From Pullulanibacillus pueri (GTDB lineage: Bacteria; Bacillota; Bacilli; Bacillales; Sporolactobacillaceae): DNA of 64,000 bases. The notes below the pieces were generated by a model. That model saw only the letters and a list, made by a program, of their open reading frames with translations, searched no databases and had not been told where the DNA came from. Of this stretch, positions 16,335-25,577 are shown one piece after another. Position 1 is the stretch's first letter; each line of letters opens with the position of its first letter. The stretch lies in contig NZ_BMFV01000024.1 in assembly GCF_014639255.1 (NCBI RefSeq), positions 1-64,000 of the forward strand, written 5' to 3'. The translations under genes and the position numbers were made by a program.

Positions 16335-16917
16335 AGAAGAAGTATTAAAAATCATCAAAGAACGGCTGCCGGAAAAGCGCTATGAGCATACGCTTCGGGT
16401 TACGGATACAGCCATTGTGTTAGCAGAAAAATATGGGGAAGATCCTCAGAAAGCTGAACTTGCTTCCCTCCTTCATGATATTGCAAAGTATTTTTCTGAA
16501 CAAGAACTTTATGAAACGATTACGCAACATCCTGAGGTTCCTAATACTTTTTTGCATTATCATCCCTCAATCTGGCACGCCCCCGTCGGAGCTGTTTATG
16601 CCCAAGAACACCTTGGGATCTTAGATATGGATATTCTCAACGCTATTACTTATCATACGACAGGGCGTGAAGGGATGTCCTTGTTAGAGAAAATTGTTTT
16701 TTTAGCCGATTACATTGAACCGGGTCGTCATTTTCCTGGTGTTGATGAAGTTAGAACTTTGGCTGAAAGTGATTTAGATCAAGCCGTTGCCAAAGCGCTC
16801 GCCAATACTATTCAATATTTAGTCGGAAAATATGCATCTGTATTTCCTGATACGATTCATGCTTACAATGATTTAGTGACCAAGGTCGGGAAGGAACTTC
16901 AGTTAAAGGAAAAATAA
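16327..16917 (+). CDS. yqeK: HD-domain hydrolase YqeK (symmetrical Ap4A hydrolase)
   Basis: A 196-aa HD-domain phosphohydrolase. Metal ligands: His in RYEHTLRVTDTA (about 20), HD in LASLLHDIAKYF (about 54-55), and later HHP-like and D residues (HYHPSIWHAPVGA, LADYIEPGR). YqeK proteins split Ap4A into two ADP. It overlaps nadD by 8 bases and so is translationally coupled. Confidence 0.94.
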   Translation: MTKEEVLKIIKERLPEKRYEHTLRVTDTAIVLAEKYGEDPQKAELASLLHDIAKYFSEQELYETITQHPEVPNTFLHYHPSIWHAPVGAVYAQEHLGILDMDILNAITYHTTGREGMSLLEKIVFLADYIEPGRHFPGVDEVRTLAESDLDQAVAKALANTIQYLVGKYASVFPDTIHAYNDLVTKVGKELQLKEK

Positions 16918-16936
16918 AGGGAGGCATTGACAAGGA

Positions 16937-17299
16937 ATGAATGGAAAAGAACTCGCAAATTTCGTTATGGAAATTGCTGATGATAAACGGGCACTAGATA
17001 TAGTCACATTAGATATGAGGGGCATTTCGGTCATGAGTGATTTCTTTGTAATTTGTCACGGAAACTCTGATCGTCAAGTGCAATCCATCGCTCGTGACAT
17101 CAGGGATAGTGTTCATAAAAGTGGGATTAATGTACGGCGTATGGAAGGCTTTGATACGGCTCGTTGGGTCTTGATAGATCTTGGCGATGTTATTGTTCAT
17201 GTTTTTCATAAGGATGATCGGGAGTATTATCAACTAGAAAAGCTGTGGGGGGACGCGCCTCGAGAAGCTTTTGAAGGTGAGTCAAACCTCAATGTCTGA
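16937..17299 (+). CDS. rsfS: Ribosome silencing factor RsfS
   Basis: A 120-aa protein of the RsfS/Iojap/YqeL family, with DMRGISVMSDFFVICHG and the C-terminal DVIVHVFHKDDREYYQLEKLW. It binds L14 and blocks subunit joining when nutrients are low. It starts at ATG 20 bases after yqeK, and overlaps yqeM by 8 bases. Confidence 0.96.
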   Translation: MNGKELANFVMEIADDKRALDIVTLDMRGISVMSDFFVICHGNSDRQVQSIARDIRDSVHKSGINVRRMEGFDTARWVLIDLGDVIVHVFHKDDREYYQLEKLWGDAPREAFEGESNLNV

Positions 17300-18044
17300 T
17301 GCTTACCAGAAATTAGCCTTTTTATATGATCACTACATGGCGGAGGCGCCATACGATCAGTGGGCAGCTTATTTGGGTCGAGCGATTCAGGGTGAATCAC
17401 CTGAAGGTCTTTCCCTATTAGATTTGGGTTGTGGGACAGGCACGCTCTCGGTGATGTGGAAAAGAGCGGGGTTTCATGTCGTAGGCGTCGATCTTTCCGA
17501 AGACATGCTAACCGTTGCGCGGGCGAAGCTAGATCAGGAAGGGGCTGCTGTTCCTCTGTATCAACAGGATATTAGAACTCTTGATCTCCCTGAGCAATTT
17601 AATATTGGCACTGCTTTTTGTGATACGATAAATTACTTGGAGCAACCCGAAGATGTGCTTCAATGCTTTCAAAGTGTTTATGATCACTTAAAACCAAAGG
17701 GGCTTTTTTGCTTTGATGTGCATTCCACGCTGAAAGTGGATGAGCTTTTTTCGGGGCAAACTTTTGGCTCTGTCGAAGAGGACATTACTTATATTTGGGA
17801 ATGCTTTCCTGGTGAGGAAAGGCATAGTGTCTATCATGATTTAAGTTTTTTCGTAAAGGAGCCTTCTGGGTTGTATAGGCGGTTTGATGAATCGCACTAT
17901 CAAAGAACGTATCCCATTGATGTTTTTGTTCAAATGTTAGAGACGGCAGGGTTTAAACTCCTTTCTTTAATCGGCGATTTTGATCCACAAGTCCCGCTTG
18001 ATGAAGCGGAAAGATGGCTATTCACAGCCATTAAGCAATTGTGA
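17292..18044 (+). CDS. yqeM: SAM-dependent methyltransferase YqeM
   Basis: A 250-aa class I methyltransferase. Motif I LLDLGCGTGTLSVMW (about 45-59), the acidic motif II VVGVDLSEDML, and motif IV FCDTINYL. The start ATG at 17292 (MSDAYQKLAFLYDHYM) matches the family N-terminus; in-frame TTG 17271 and GTG 17277 are less likely. The substrate is unknown. It ends the yqeG-yqeM run, followed by a terminator. Confidence 0.92.
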   Translation: MSDAYQKLAFLYDHYMAEAPYDQWAAYLGRAIQGESPEGLSLLDLGCGTGTLSVMWKRAGFHVVGVDLSEDMLTVARAKLDQEGAAVPLYQQDIRTLDLPEQFNIGTAFCDTINYLEQPEDVLQCFQSVYDHLKPKGLFCFDVHSTLKVDELFSGQTFGSVEEDITYIWECFPGEERHSVYHDLSFFVKEPSGLYRRFDESHYQRTYPIDVFVQMLETAGFKLLSLIGDFDPQVPLDEAERWLFTAIKQL

Positions 18045-18074
18045 TCCTATTTTAGAGTTACAAGCACGCGAAAG

Positions 18075-18110
18075 AGAACCTTGGTTTAGGACGAGCCAAG
18101 GTTCTTATTC
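18075..18110 (+). terminator. Terminator after yqeM
   Basis: AGAACCTTGG (18075-18084) pairs with CCAAGGTTCT (18096-18105), followed by TATTCTT. Confidence 0.8.
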
Positions 18111-18244
18111 TTATAGAAAGTGAAAAGCATGGTGTCCTTTATTTGGGTAAAAATACCGAGGTCTTTTTAAAATAAAGAAGGATATTGGATTTCAATGTAG
18201 AATTTTTATAATGAATCGATCTTCAAAATGCCACAGGCTCCGTT

Positions 18245-19078
18245 TTATTCACTCACCTCTTGGGAAAATTGCACATCGACGACGGCGTGATCTTCTTTGA
18301 ACTTATTTTGTGTTTCTGCGAATACTTTTTCAAAAATTCCCTCTGTATGATCTTCTAATACCTTTAAACCAACTCCTGTTACTCCACCTTTGACATGGAC
18401 CTTTTGCTTTAAGGTTTCAAGGGTATAAAAATCTTTCTCTAAAAGTTTTCCAAAACCAATCATCATTTCAGTTGTAAGTGCTATCGCTTGTTCTTTAGAG
18501 ATCTCTGTTACAGACACGGCTGCGTTAATCATTTTTTCAAGGAGAAAACTCATAAAAGCAGGTCCACAACTTGATAAATCTGAAGCAATGCGGGTAATAG
18601 GTTCATCGATCATGATGGGCGTCGAAATGTTTTCGAAAAGCCCTTTCAGTTTGACTTTGTCCCTTTCATCACATCTATCGCCAAAGGTGAATAAGGTTGC
18701 ACCTGATAAGGCCCGGTTAGTAATGCTTGGGATGACTCTCGCTACTTTAGATGGCACCGCAGATTCTAGTTGAGAGACGGTAATAGGACTAGTAATGGAG
18801 ACTAAAAGTTGTTCATCTGTTAAATCAGTCTTTAATGTGTTTAAAAGAGGTTCTATTTGGAGGGGTTTAACACAAATAAATAGGATATCTGTTGATTGTG
18901 CGACGCTTTTTACGTTATTTAAAACCTTAATTTCTGGATAGTATTGTTTAATTTTTTCAGCTTTTTCGAGCGTTCGATTGGTAATGTATAATTGCGAAGG
19001 TGATAGAACGGAGCCTTCGATGAGAGATTCAATGATTATAGTCCCCATATTCCCTGTTCCGATGACACCGATATTCAT
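18245..19078 (-). CDS. comER: ComER, pyrroline-5-carboxylate reductase-like protein
   Basis: A 277-aa ProC-like protein: Rossmann GVIGTGNMGTIIIESL at the N-terminus, CVKPLQ at about 75, and C-terminal DLSSCGPAFMSFLLEKM and VKGGVTGVG. It lies divergent to comEA, which identifies it as ComER rather than a biosynthetic ProC. ComER has been linked to sporulation and biofilm entry in Bacillus; its reaction is uncertain. AAAGGAGG precedes the ATG. Confidence 0.92.
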   Translation of the reverse strand: MNIGVIGTGNMGTIIIESLIEGSVLSPSQLYITNRTLEKAEKIKQYYPEIKVLNNVKSVAQSTDILFICVKPLQIEPLLNTLKTDLTDEQLLVSITSPITVSQLESAVPSKVARVIPSITNRALSGATLFTFGDRCDERDKVKLKGLFENISTPIMIDEPITRIASDLSSCGPAFMSFLLEKMINAAVSVTEISKEQAIALTTEMMIGFGKLLEKDFYTLETLKQKVHVKGGVTGVGLKVLEDHTEGIFEKVFAETQNKFKEDHAVVDVQFSQEVSE

Positions 19079-19199
19079 CTCTTTCGCCTCCTTTATAGAT
19101 TCTTAACGACTTTCGATGGTAAGCTTCCACACCTGAATGACTTTTATTACTCTATGAACTTTTTTGTTCAATTATGATTGGTAAAAAGGGAGGAGTTCT

Positions 19200-19856
19200 G
19201 TGACTAAAGTTAAATGGCTTTACCTCATTGTAGGTGTTGCGGGTGTTATAAGTATTATTTTTTATATGATTCATCACAAGGAAGAGAACACTTCACAATG
19301 GGAGGAAATCATGACCCAAGATTCAACAACACCTAAGACCACCACACAAGACAGCCAGGATGGAAAAGTGGAAGCGAAAGCAACAACAAACGAAACAGAG
19401 GAGGAACAAACGGCGTCTCTTATGGTCGATATTGAAGGGGCGGTCAACGCACCGGGAGTGTATGAGTTGAGAACGGGACAACGGATTGTGGATGCTATCA
19501 AAAAGGCAGGCGGATTAAGTGCACACGCCGATAAGAAAAGGGTTAATCTGGCTCAAAAAGTGGTCGATGAAATGATGATCTATATTCCAGTAGAGGGAGA
19601 GACTGACGTTCCAGCATCAGCTCAGGAAACAACTGAGCCGGCAGAGGGAGAGGAAGCTGCAACTAAAGTCAATATTAATACGGCTGATCTGACAAAACTT
19701 CAAGACATCCCAGGAATTGGAGCTTCCAAGGCTGCAGCCATTCTTGAGTATCGCAAAGAACATGGCGCTTTCAAGAAAATTGAAGACCTTGTTAATGTTT
19801 CAGGGATTGGTGAAAAGTCCTTAGAAAAAATGAAAGCAGTGGTGACGCTCAATTAA
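19200..19856 (+). CDS. comEA: ComEA, DNA receptor of the competence machinery
   Basis: A 218-aa membrane-anchored DNA-binding protein. It has an N-terminal membrane helix (about 5-22), an acidic Thr-rich linker, an SLBB domain (VDIEGAVNAPGVYELRTG, about 77-130) and a C-terminal helix-hairpin-helix repeat (VNINTADLTKLQDIPGIGAS, then VSGIGEKSLEKMK). It captures transforming DNA at the cell surface. It starts at GTG after GGGAGGAG. It is the first gene of comEA-comEB-comEC. Confidence 0.96.
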   Translation: MTKVKWLYLIVGVAGVISIIFYMIHHKEENTSQWEEIMTQDSTTPKTTTQDSQDGKVEAKATTNETEEEQTASLMVDIEGAVNAPGVYELRTGQRIVDAIKKAGGLSAHADKKRVNLAQKVVDEMMIYIPVEGETDVPASAQETTEPAEGEEAATKVNINTADLTKLQDIPGIGASKAAAILEYRKEHGAFKKIEDLVNVSGIGEKSLEKMKAVVTLN

Positions 19857-19983
19857 CGAAGTGTGATAAGAAACTTAATGACCTTCATGACCTTGTTTGT
19901 TTTATTTCCATCACTATAGAGGCTAGTGTTGACGGATGAGAATTAAGGTCGATACAATAGGGTTATGTAAAAGGAGGATGACA

Positions 19984-20550
19984 ATGCGACTATCATGGGA
20001 TCAGTTTTTTATGGCACAAAGCCATTTGATTGCAAACAGAAGTACATGTACACGCTTAGCCGTTGGGGCAACGATTGTTCGTGACCGACGCATTATAGCG
20101 GCGGGATACAACGGATCAATCTCTGGTGGCGTACATTGTACCGATGAAGGGTGTTATGTCATTGACGGTCACTGTGTTCGAACCATTCACGCTGAAATGA
20201 ATGCGGTTCTTCAATGTGCTAAGTTCGGCGTTCCGACGCAAAATGCCGAAATTTATGTGACTCATTTTCCGTGTTTACAGTGCTGTAAGGCACTTATACA
20301 AGCAGGAATTAAAAAAGTTTACTATGCTAATGACTATAAAAATCATCCGTACGCTGTGGAGCTTTTTGAAGCAGCAAAAGTGGAAACGATTCATGTTCCT
20401 TTTGAAACACCGTTAGAGGATGTTTATGCCCAAGATAAACTGACTTTTGTGGCTGAGTTGTTGCAAGCGCTAGAAGCTCAAAATATGGATAGTGAACAAC
20501 TAAAGAAACATTATGAAAGAGCAAAGGCTCTGTTTGCCAAAGAATTATAA
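19984..20550 (+). CDS. comEB: ComEB, dCMP deaminase
   Basis: A 188-aa zinc-dependent deoxycytidylate deaminase converting dCMP to dUMP. Zinc ligands: His in TIHAEMNAVLQ with catalytic Glu, and Cys in FPCLQCCKAL. ATG at 19984 follows AGGAGGATGACA and gives the family length of about 189; the frame is open farther upstream. It is not needed for transformation itself in B. subtilis. The stop directly abuts the comEC start. Confidence 0.95.
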   Translation: MRLSWDQFFMAQSHLIANRSTCTRLAVGATIVRDRRIIAAGYNGSISGGVHCTDEGCYVIDGHCVRTIHAEMNAVLQCAKFGVPTQNAEIYVTHFPCLQCCKALIQAGIKKVYYANDYKNHPYAVELFEAAKVETIHVPFETPLEDVYAQDKLTFVAELLQALEAQNMDSEQLKKHYERAKALFAKEL

Positions 20551-22869
20551 ATGTCTCTCGTTATAAGATATTGTTATCTTTTAGTGCTAGCCGCAATGAT
20601 GGCCATTTTGGCGATTGACCACTCTTCAAGGCTGATATGGTTTCTTTTAGCCTTAGGGGGTATTTTCATTTACTTGTTGAGCAAGCATCGCGGTTTTGCC
20701 TTGGCTTTCCTAGCTGTTTTTTTATTTTTCACCTTGGATAGTGTGCTGCAAGATCATCCTACACGATTAGTGGCTGGGAGCATGAATCAGAGGGTTCAAC
20801 TCGATGATCGGGTGTTGATTGATGGCGATACGATGAGGACAACTGTTTTATTAGATGGGAAAGAACGGGTACAAGTCACTTATAAAATGAAATCAAAAGA
20901 GGACAAGCAGTTCTTAGATGCTCATTTAAAAATCGCTCAAGTCTGTCATTTTTATGGAACACTAAAGAGGCCAGACCCCGTTTCTAATTTTGATGCCTTT
21001 GATTATCGACAGTATTTAAAACATCAAGGGATTTATTGGGAATGGGAGTTGGCATCTTATGATCAATGCTATGATCCCCCCTCTTTAACCGTGTTTGAGC
21101 GGCTTAAGCGTGGTCGGCAAAAGGGAATCCGATTTGTAAGCTCACACTTTCCAAAACCATGGGCAAACATGGTCAACGCCTTGGTTTTTGCCGATAAGGA
21201 TGATATCAATCCAGATTTACTGGATGCTTATCAGAACCTTGGTTTAATTCATTTGCTTGCTGTCTCAGGACTTCATGTTGGTGTCCTCATTGGCCTGCTT
21301 TATTTTTGTCTTTTGCGACTCGGATTTGTTAAACAACATGTTCATCTTTTTTTATTGCTAGTCGTTTTGCCTGCTTATGTCCTTTTAACAGGATGTACAC
21401 CTTCAGTAATAAGAGCAGCCTTGATGGCAGCCTTTCTTCTCAGTGCGCCTCTAAGTAAGATTAAGCTTTCCCCATTAACCTCATTAGCGCTAGCTTGTTT
21501 ATTCACGTTAGTATTCCAACCCCATACACTCTATTCTGTTGGTTTTCAACTGTCTTATTTGATTACATTTGCTCTTATTGTCTCAGTCGAAACCATGAGA
21601 CACCGAAGTTATTCTAGTATCATGCAGATTTTTATCACAACTGGAATAGCAGAAGTGATTGCACTTCCGATTTTACTCTATAATTTCTACACAGTATCAC
21701 TCTTAAGTTTTCTTCTCAATCTAATTTATATTCCCCTTATTTCGTTGATTATTCTCCCGGGAGCATGGCTCACTTTATGTTTGACCTTAAGTGTCCCTTC
21801 AATAGGTTCTCTTATTAACCGCGGTCTTAATATTGTGGTGAGGTATATGAATGAAGTGTTGACCTTGTTGAACACTTTTCCGAGCTTGACGCTATCGATT
21901 GGAAAACCTTCAATAGTTGGGATGACTTTACTTATTCTAGGTATTCTAGCTGTGTTTATCTTATGGGAAAAAGTGAATCATTGGGCCATAGCGTTTATCT
22001 TTATCAGTTTTGTTTTAGGGATCGCTTTGATTCATTGGCTTTCAATGGAAATTTCGCCACGAGGATCAGTGACATTTATAGATGTAGGACAAGGGGATGC
22101 TGCTCTTATTGTACTCCCTCACCATCAAGGCGTGTATCTTATTGACACAGGTGGATCGTTGCCTTACCCAAAAGCCCAATGGCAAAAGAAAAAAAGAGAA
22201 TATAATGTTGGGCGAGAAGTTATTCTTCCACAGTTAAAAGCGTTGGGCATTCACGAATTGACTGCGGTGATGATCACACATCGAGATTTTGATCATATGG
22301 AAGGGATCAGAGGACTCATTGGAAACATTCCCATTAAATCACTTATGGTCAGTAATTTTTTTACCCCAACAAAAACCGAGAGGGATTGGCTAAAGAGTCT
22401 CCGCAATTCAGGAACACATTTAATTCGTGTTAAGGCTGGGGAGCAATGGTCTGTTGGGCAATCACATTTTCAGGTTTTGTGGCCGGAAACCAAGGGTAAG
22501 GATACTAATGACCAATCATTGGTCTTACGAGTGAACATGGGATCGCTAAATTGGTTATTCACGGGAGATTTGGATCAAGAGGGTGAACGTGGGTTGCTTT
22601 CACAATGGCAAGATATCGACGCAGATATCTTAAAGGTAGGGCATCATGGAAGCAAGACTTCCTCCTCAGAGGCATTCCTAAAGGCGGTTTCTCCTAAATT
22701 GGCTATAATTTCAGTTGGGAAAAATAATCATTATGGTCATCCCAGTAATGAGGTCATTAAAAGGTTAGAGGAACAGAACATCAAAACGTTAAGAACAGAC
22801 CAAAAGGGTGCGATCCGCATTGAATTTACATCACAAAAAGTGTTGAGTATTAAGACTGTAAAACCATAA
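20551..22869 (+). CDS. comEC: ComEC, DNA translocation channel
   Basis: A 772-aa polytopic protein that carries single-stranded DNA across the membrane. N-terminal helices and the soluble OB-like region (about 90-190) are followed by the Competence domain with GLIHLLAVSGLHVGVLIG (about 230-247), further helices to about 500, and a C-terminal metallo-beta-lactamase-like domain with FIDVGQGDAALIV, THRDFDHMEG and FTGDLDQEGE. It starts with no spacer after the comEB stop, so translation is probably coupled. Length is typical (about 776 in B. subtilis). Confidence 0.96.
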   Translation: MSLVIRYCYLLVLAAMMAILAIDHSSRLIWFLLALGGIFIYLLSKHRGFALAFLAVFLFFTLDSVLQDHPTRLVAGSMNQRVQLDDRVLIDGDTMRTTVLLDGKERVQVTYKMKSKEDKQFLDAHLKIAQVCHFYGTLKRPDPVSNFDAFDYRQYLKHQGIYWEWELASYDQCYDPPSLTVFERLKRGRQKGIRFVSSHFPKPWANMVNALVFADKDDINPDLLDAYQNLGLIHLLAVSGLHVGVLIGLLYFCLLRLGFVKQHVHLFLLLVVLPAYVLLTGCTPSVIRAALMAAFLLSAPLSKIKLSPLTSLALACLFTLVFQPHTLYSVGFQLSYLITFALIVSVETMRHRSYSSIMQIFITTGIAEVIALPILLYNFYTVSLLSFLLNLIYIPLISLIILPGAWLTLCLTLSVPSIGSLINRGLNIVVRYMNEVLTLLNTFPSLTLSIGKPSIVGMTLLILGILAVFILWEKVNHWAIAFIFISFVLGIALIHWLSMEISPRGSVTFIDVGQGDAALIVLPHHQGVYLIDTGGSLPYPKAQWQKKKREYNVGREVILPQLKALGIHELTAVMITHRDFDHMEGIRGLIGNIPIKSLMVSNFFTPTKTERDWLKSLRNSGTHLIRVKAGEQWSVGQSHFQVLWPETKGKDTNDQSLVLRVNMGSLNWLFTGDLDQEGERGLLSQWQDIDADILKVGHHGSKTSSSEAFLKAVSPKLAIISVGKNNHYGHPSNEVIKRLEEQNIKTLRTDQKGAIRIEFTSQKVLSIKTVKP

Positions 22870-22872
22870 GAA

Positions 22873-22898
22873 AAAACTCGCCATTCTCGGCGAGTTTT
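22873..22898. terminator. Bidirectional terminator between comEC and yqzM
   Basis: AAAACTCGCC (22873-22882) pairs with GGCGAGTTTT (22889-22898). Confidence 0.85.
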
Positions 22899-22906
22899 GT
22901 ATGTAC

Positions 22907-23041
22907 TCAGGTCATGACTTCTTTGATCACAATGCCGATGATGAAAATGACAATGAAGAAAAGAAAAGAATAGGTGAAGCCATTCATAGCATCAAGAAAG
23001 TCATTCCCTTTATCTTGGACATCTTTTTCAAAATCGTTCAC
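22907..23041 (-). CDS. yqzM: YqzM family small membrane protein
   Basis: A 44-aa protein from GTG at 23041 preceded by GGGAGGGG. It begins MNDFEKDVQDKGNDFLDA, followed by one membrane helix (YSFLFFIVIFIIGIVI) and a short tail. The sequence, length and place between comEC and holA on the opposite strand match B. subtilis YqzM, whose function is unknown. Confidence 0.88.
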   Translation of the reverse strand: MNDFEKDVQDKGNDFLDAMNGFTYSFLFFIVIFIIGIVIKEVMT

Positions 23042-23269
23042 AAGAGCCCCTCCCTTCATTTTGTAATCGTTTCATTTGATTCTAAAATTAGTATAAAACA
23101 AAACCAAAATAAAATCCAATTTCCATTATTTCATAGGGATTAGTAAGTGTTGTCACCCATACTTTTTGAGCGCATAGGATACCATATTGAAGAGAAAGAA
23201 AAGAGAGTGAAGATATCGTCACTTGGCATTGTCCTAGGCTTTGTCAAGAGGCGTTTATATAAATCCTCT

Positions 23270-23303
23270 GGGTTAACGGAGCCTCGTTAACCCTTAATTT
23301 TTT
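23270..23303 (+). terminator. Terminator-like hairpin in the region upstream of holA
   Basis: GGGTTAAC (23270-23277) pairs with GTTAACCC (23286-23293), followed by TTAATTTTTT. A second stem (GAGGCG...CCTC) lies just before it. No gene precedes it on the plus strand within 400 bases except comEC, which has its own terminator, so it may be an attenuator in a holA leader. Confidence 0.65.
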
Positions 23304-23369
23304 GCCCTGAGAACCCTTGTCCAATCATTCTTTTTACGTTACATTTAAATTGGAAAAGAGGTTTTTATT

Positions 23370-24377
23370 TTGGCCCAGTTACAGATTAAGCCCCCCCTTC
23401 AATCGATTTATTTCATTTATGGTACTGAAGAGTATCTTATTGAAACCATACAAAAAAGAATTATTAGCCTTGCGATTACTCACGAAGATCAGGCTTTTGA
23501 TATGTCCAAATATAACATGGAGGAGCAGCCTGTTGAGGTTGCTATTGAAGATGCCAATACTTTACCTTTTATGGCTGAGAAAAGGGTGGTTATTATTGAG
23601 AATGCCTTTTTCCTAACCGGAGATACCAAAAAGCGTAAAGTTGAACATGACATGGACCGATTGGCGGAATATGTTCAGTCACCATCACCGGATACGGTCC
23701 TGATCATTATCGCTCCTTATGAGAAGCTTGATCGTCGAAAAAAGATAGTTAAATCATTAGAAAAACAAGCAGAGGTCTTTGAGTTTACTTCCATCAATGA
23801 TTCAATGCTTTATCAAATTTTAAGTGATGAGGCAGCTCAAAATGGCACAGAGTATACTCGGCAAGGTCATGAACGCCTGCTGGAAGTGAGTGGAACCAAC
23901 GCGTCCATTTTAGTCAATGAAGTGAAAAAAATGACCCTTTATGCTGCGGGGGAGCAAGTGATTGACCGTGAACTTGTTGATCGCTTAGCGGCACGAACGC
24001 TGGAAAGTGATGTGTTTCAAATGGTGGATAAAATTATGAATAGAAAGCCGGAAGAGGCTTTTCGATTGCTTGCCGATTTAATTCATCAAAAAGAAGAACC
24101 TGTCAAATTATTGGCACTGATTACTCGACAATTTCGCATCGCTTTGCAAACTGATCTTTACCAAAAACAAGGATTTACACAAAAACAAATCGCTTCCCGT
24201 TTACGCCTTCATCCATATGCTGTGAAAATCGCTTCGAGTCAAATCAGCCGGTATGGAGAATCTGCACTAAAAAAAGCATTAACATTTTGTTCCGATACGG
24301 ATGTCTCGATGAAAACAGGAACTATGGATAAGGTTGTCGGCCTCCAAATCCTCATACAAAAATTAGTTTCTCTATAA
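23370..24377 (+). CDS. holA: DNA polymerase III delta subunit
   Basis: A 335-aa clamp-loader subunit, HolA/YqeN family. N-terminal IYFIYGTEEYLIETIQKRI (about 13-31), the helicase-like fold to about 140, and C-terminal LARQFR-like LITRQFRIALQ with LHPYAVKIASSQ (clamp-loader collar). TTG start eight bases after AAAAGAGG. It is followed by a 1.2-kb non-coding stretch with a repeat element and convergent rpsT. Confidence 0.95.
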   Translation: MAQLQIKPPLQSIYFIYGTEEYLIETIQKRIISLAITHEDQAFDMSKYNMEEQPVEVAIEDANTLPFMAEKRVVIIENAFFLTGDTKKRKVEHDMDRLAEYVQSPSPDTVLIIIAPYEKLDRRKKIVKSLEKQAEVFEFTSINDSMLYQILSDEAAQNGTEYTRQGHERLLEVSGTNASILVNEVKKMTLYAAGEQVIDRELVDRLAARTLESDVFQMVDKIMNRKPEEAFRLLADLIHQKEEPVKLLALITRQFRIALQTDLYQKQGFTQKQIASRLRLHPYAVKIASSQISRYGESALKKALTFCSDTDVSMKTGTMDKVVGLQILIQKLVSL

Positions 24378-24441
24378 TCCAAGAGAATTCTCATGAATTA
24401 CCAGAGAGCTATTTCTGTATCATCAGTCGCTATTCATATAG

Positions 24442-25441
24442 ATTCCGACGTAACTTGAGAAGCGTTATGAGGGGTTAATAGTGGGGATTTCCGCTCCAGG
24501 TCGCTCGCTTTCCTCATGCCCATAGGACTAAGGAAAGCGACTAAGAGATTAGTCCTCGCAGAAAAATCGTGCTCTTACGATTTTTTGATTTGGGTAGGAT
24601 CGGTGTTGGACCCACCATCGGGGTCCCCGAAAAGTGCTCTTTACTTTTTGGGGTGGTAATCGGGGTCCCCGAAAAGTGCTCTTTACTTTTTGGGGTGGTA
24701 ATCGGGGTCCCCGAAAAGTGTTGTTTACTTTTTGGGGGTATTGATGTGCTAGCTTCGGTGTTGTCACACGGACGTGACGTTTTCAACTGAAGTTCCTTGG
24801 TTTTTATATTTGTGTTCCCAATTCTTTATACAACAAATCTCATGTACCTGCGTCTACTCGTATAGCTTCGTCAGCTTTCTCGGAACAACTCGAAGTGTAT
24901 TCGTGAAGTCGCGCTGGCCCCGTTCCCGAAGGAGCCAGAGCGCCTTTCACTCCAATCCGCATGATTGCTGTTGAGTTTTTTGTTAGTCAACGGCATCTTA
25001 TGTGTGTACACACGCTGTTTTGTTAGTTTCAGCCTTGATTCGTGCGTCTTTTGTGAGTAGTGGCTGGCTTTTGCGAGTGTGGCATTTCTTTTGTTAGTAC
25101 AGCACCTCTTGTGCGAGTGTCTAGCGATTTTTAGTTAATTTTTAATAAACAAATGATAAGCGGTTAGTTTATCGTTATGCATTAAACTAGCGGAGGAAAT
25201 ACACGTAGACTCAAAAAATCGTAAAATCCACAATTTTTCTGCGATGATTACTCTCCTAGTCGCCTTCCTTAGTCCTACGGGAGCAGTGGCCTAGGTGAGA
25301 CCCCTATTTCACCCCAAAAAACAAAAAGCGTTTTTCGGGGATCCCGGTATTTTACGGAGCGCGAGGAGGCTCACCAGCCGCCCGCGGAAAGCGTAGTGTA
25401 TTTCCGTAGTGGTGCTTATGTGTGGTGAGTTACGTCGCCAT
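24442..25441. repeat. Non-coding intergenic repeat element, copy 2 (inverted, longest)
   Basis: About 1.0 kb bounded by ATTCCGACGTAA (24442-24453) and TTACGTCGC (25430-25438). It runs in the opposite orientation to copy 3: blocks such as CTCCAGGTCGCTCGCTTTCC (near 24502) and CTAGCGGAGGAAATACACG (near 25188) are reverse complements of copy 3 blocks. The inner fold-back GGAAATACAC (25195-25204) / GTGTATTTCC (25396-25405) is perfect. It contains a 42-bp tandem repeat. The short open frames here are not genes. Confidence 0.87.
24617..24742. repeat. Three tandem 42-bp units inside repeat copy 2
   Basis: Units start at 24617, 24659 and 24701, each beginning ATCGGGGTCCCCGAAAAGTG. The third differs at its end. 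Each unit can form a CCCCGAAAA...TTTTTGGGG hairpin. The other two copies of the element carry the related hairpin once, so this looks like local amplification. Confidence 0.9.
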
Positions 25442-25536
25442 TTCCTTCAATTAAGACTTTCATCGCCCTACGTAAAGCGGCATTTTTAATTATTTGAAGA
25501 ACCAGACACATATAATAGAGCCAGAAAAAGGCACAC

Positions 25537-25570
25537 AAAAAAGCATCTCTTCAATAAGAGATGCTTTTTT
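25537..25570 (-). terminator. Terminator of rpsT
   Basis: A 15-bp perfect stem AAAAAAGCATCTCTT (25537-25551) / AAGAGATGCTTTTTT (25556-25570) with a CAAT loop. Confidence 0.9.
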
Positions 25571-25577
25571 ATGTTCA

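Noticed and set aside
19079-19199. ComK-box search before comEA
   Set aside because: No AAAA-N5-TTTT dyad was found, so no regulatory feature was annotated.
24617-24742. Possible CRISPR-like array
   Set aside because: Only three units, strictly tandem with no unique spacers and no cas genes; it is a tandem repeat.
24541-24790. Repetitive ORFs on both strands across the tandem repeat
   Set aside because: The 42-bp period keeps frames open on both strands; they lie inside a non-coding element found in other copies without these frames.
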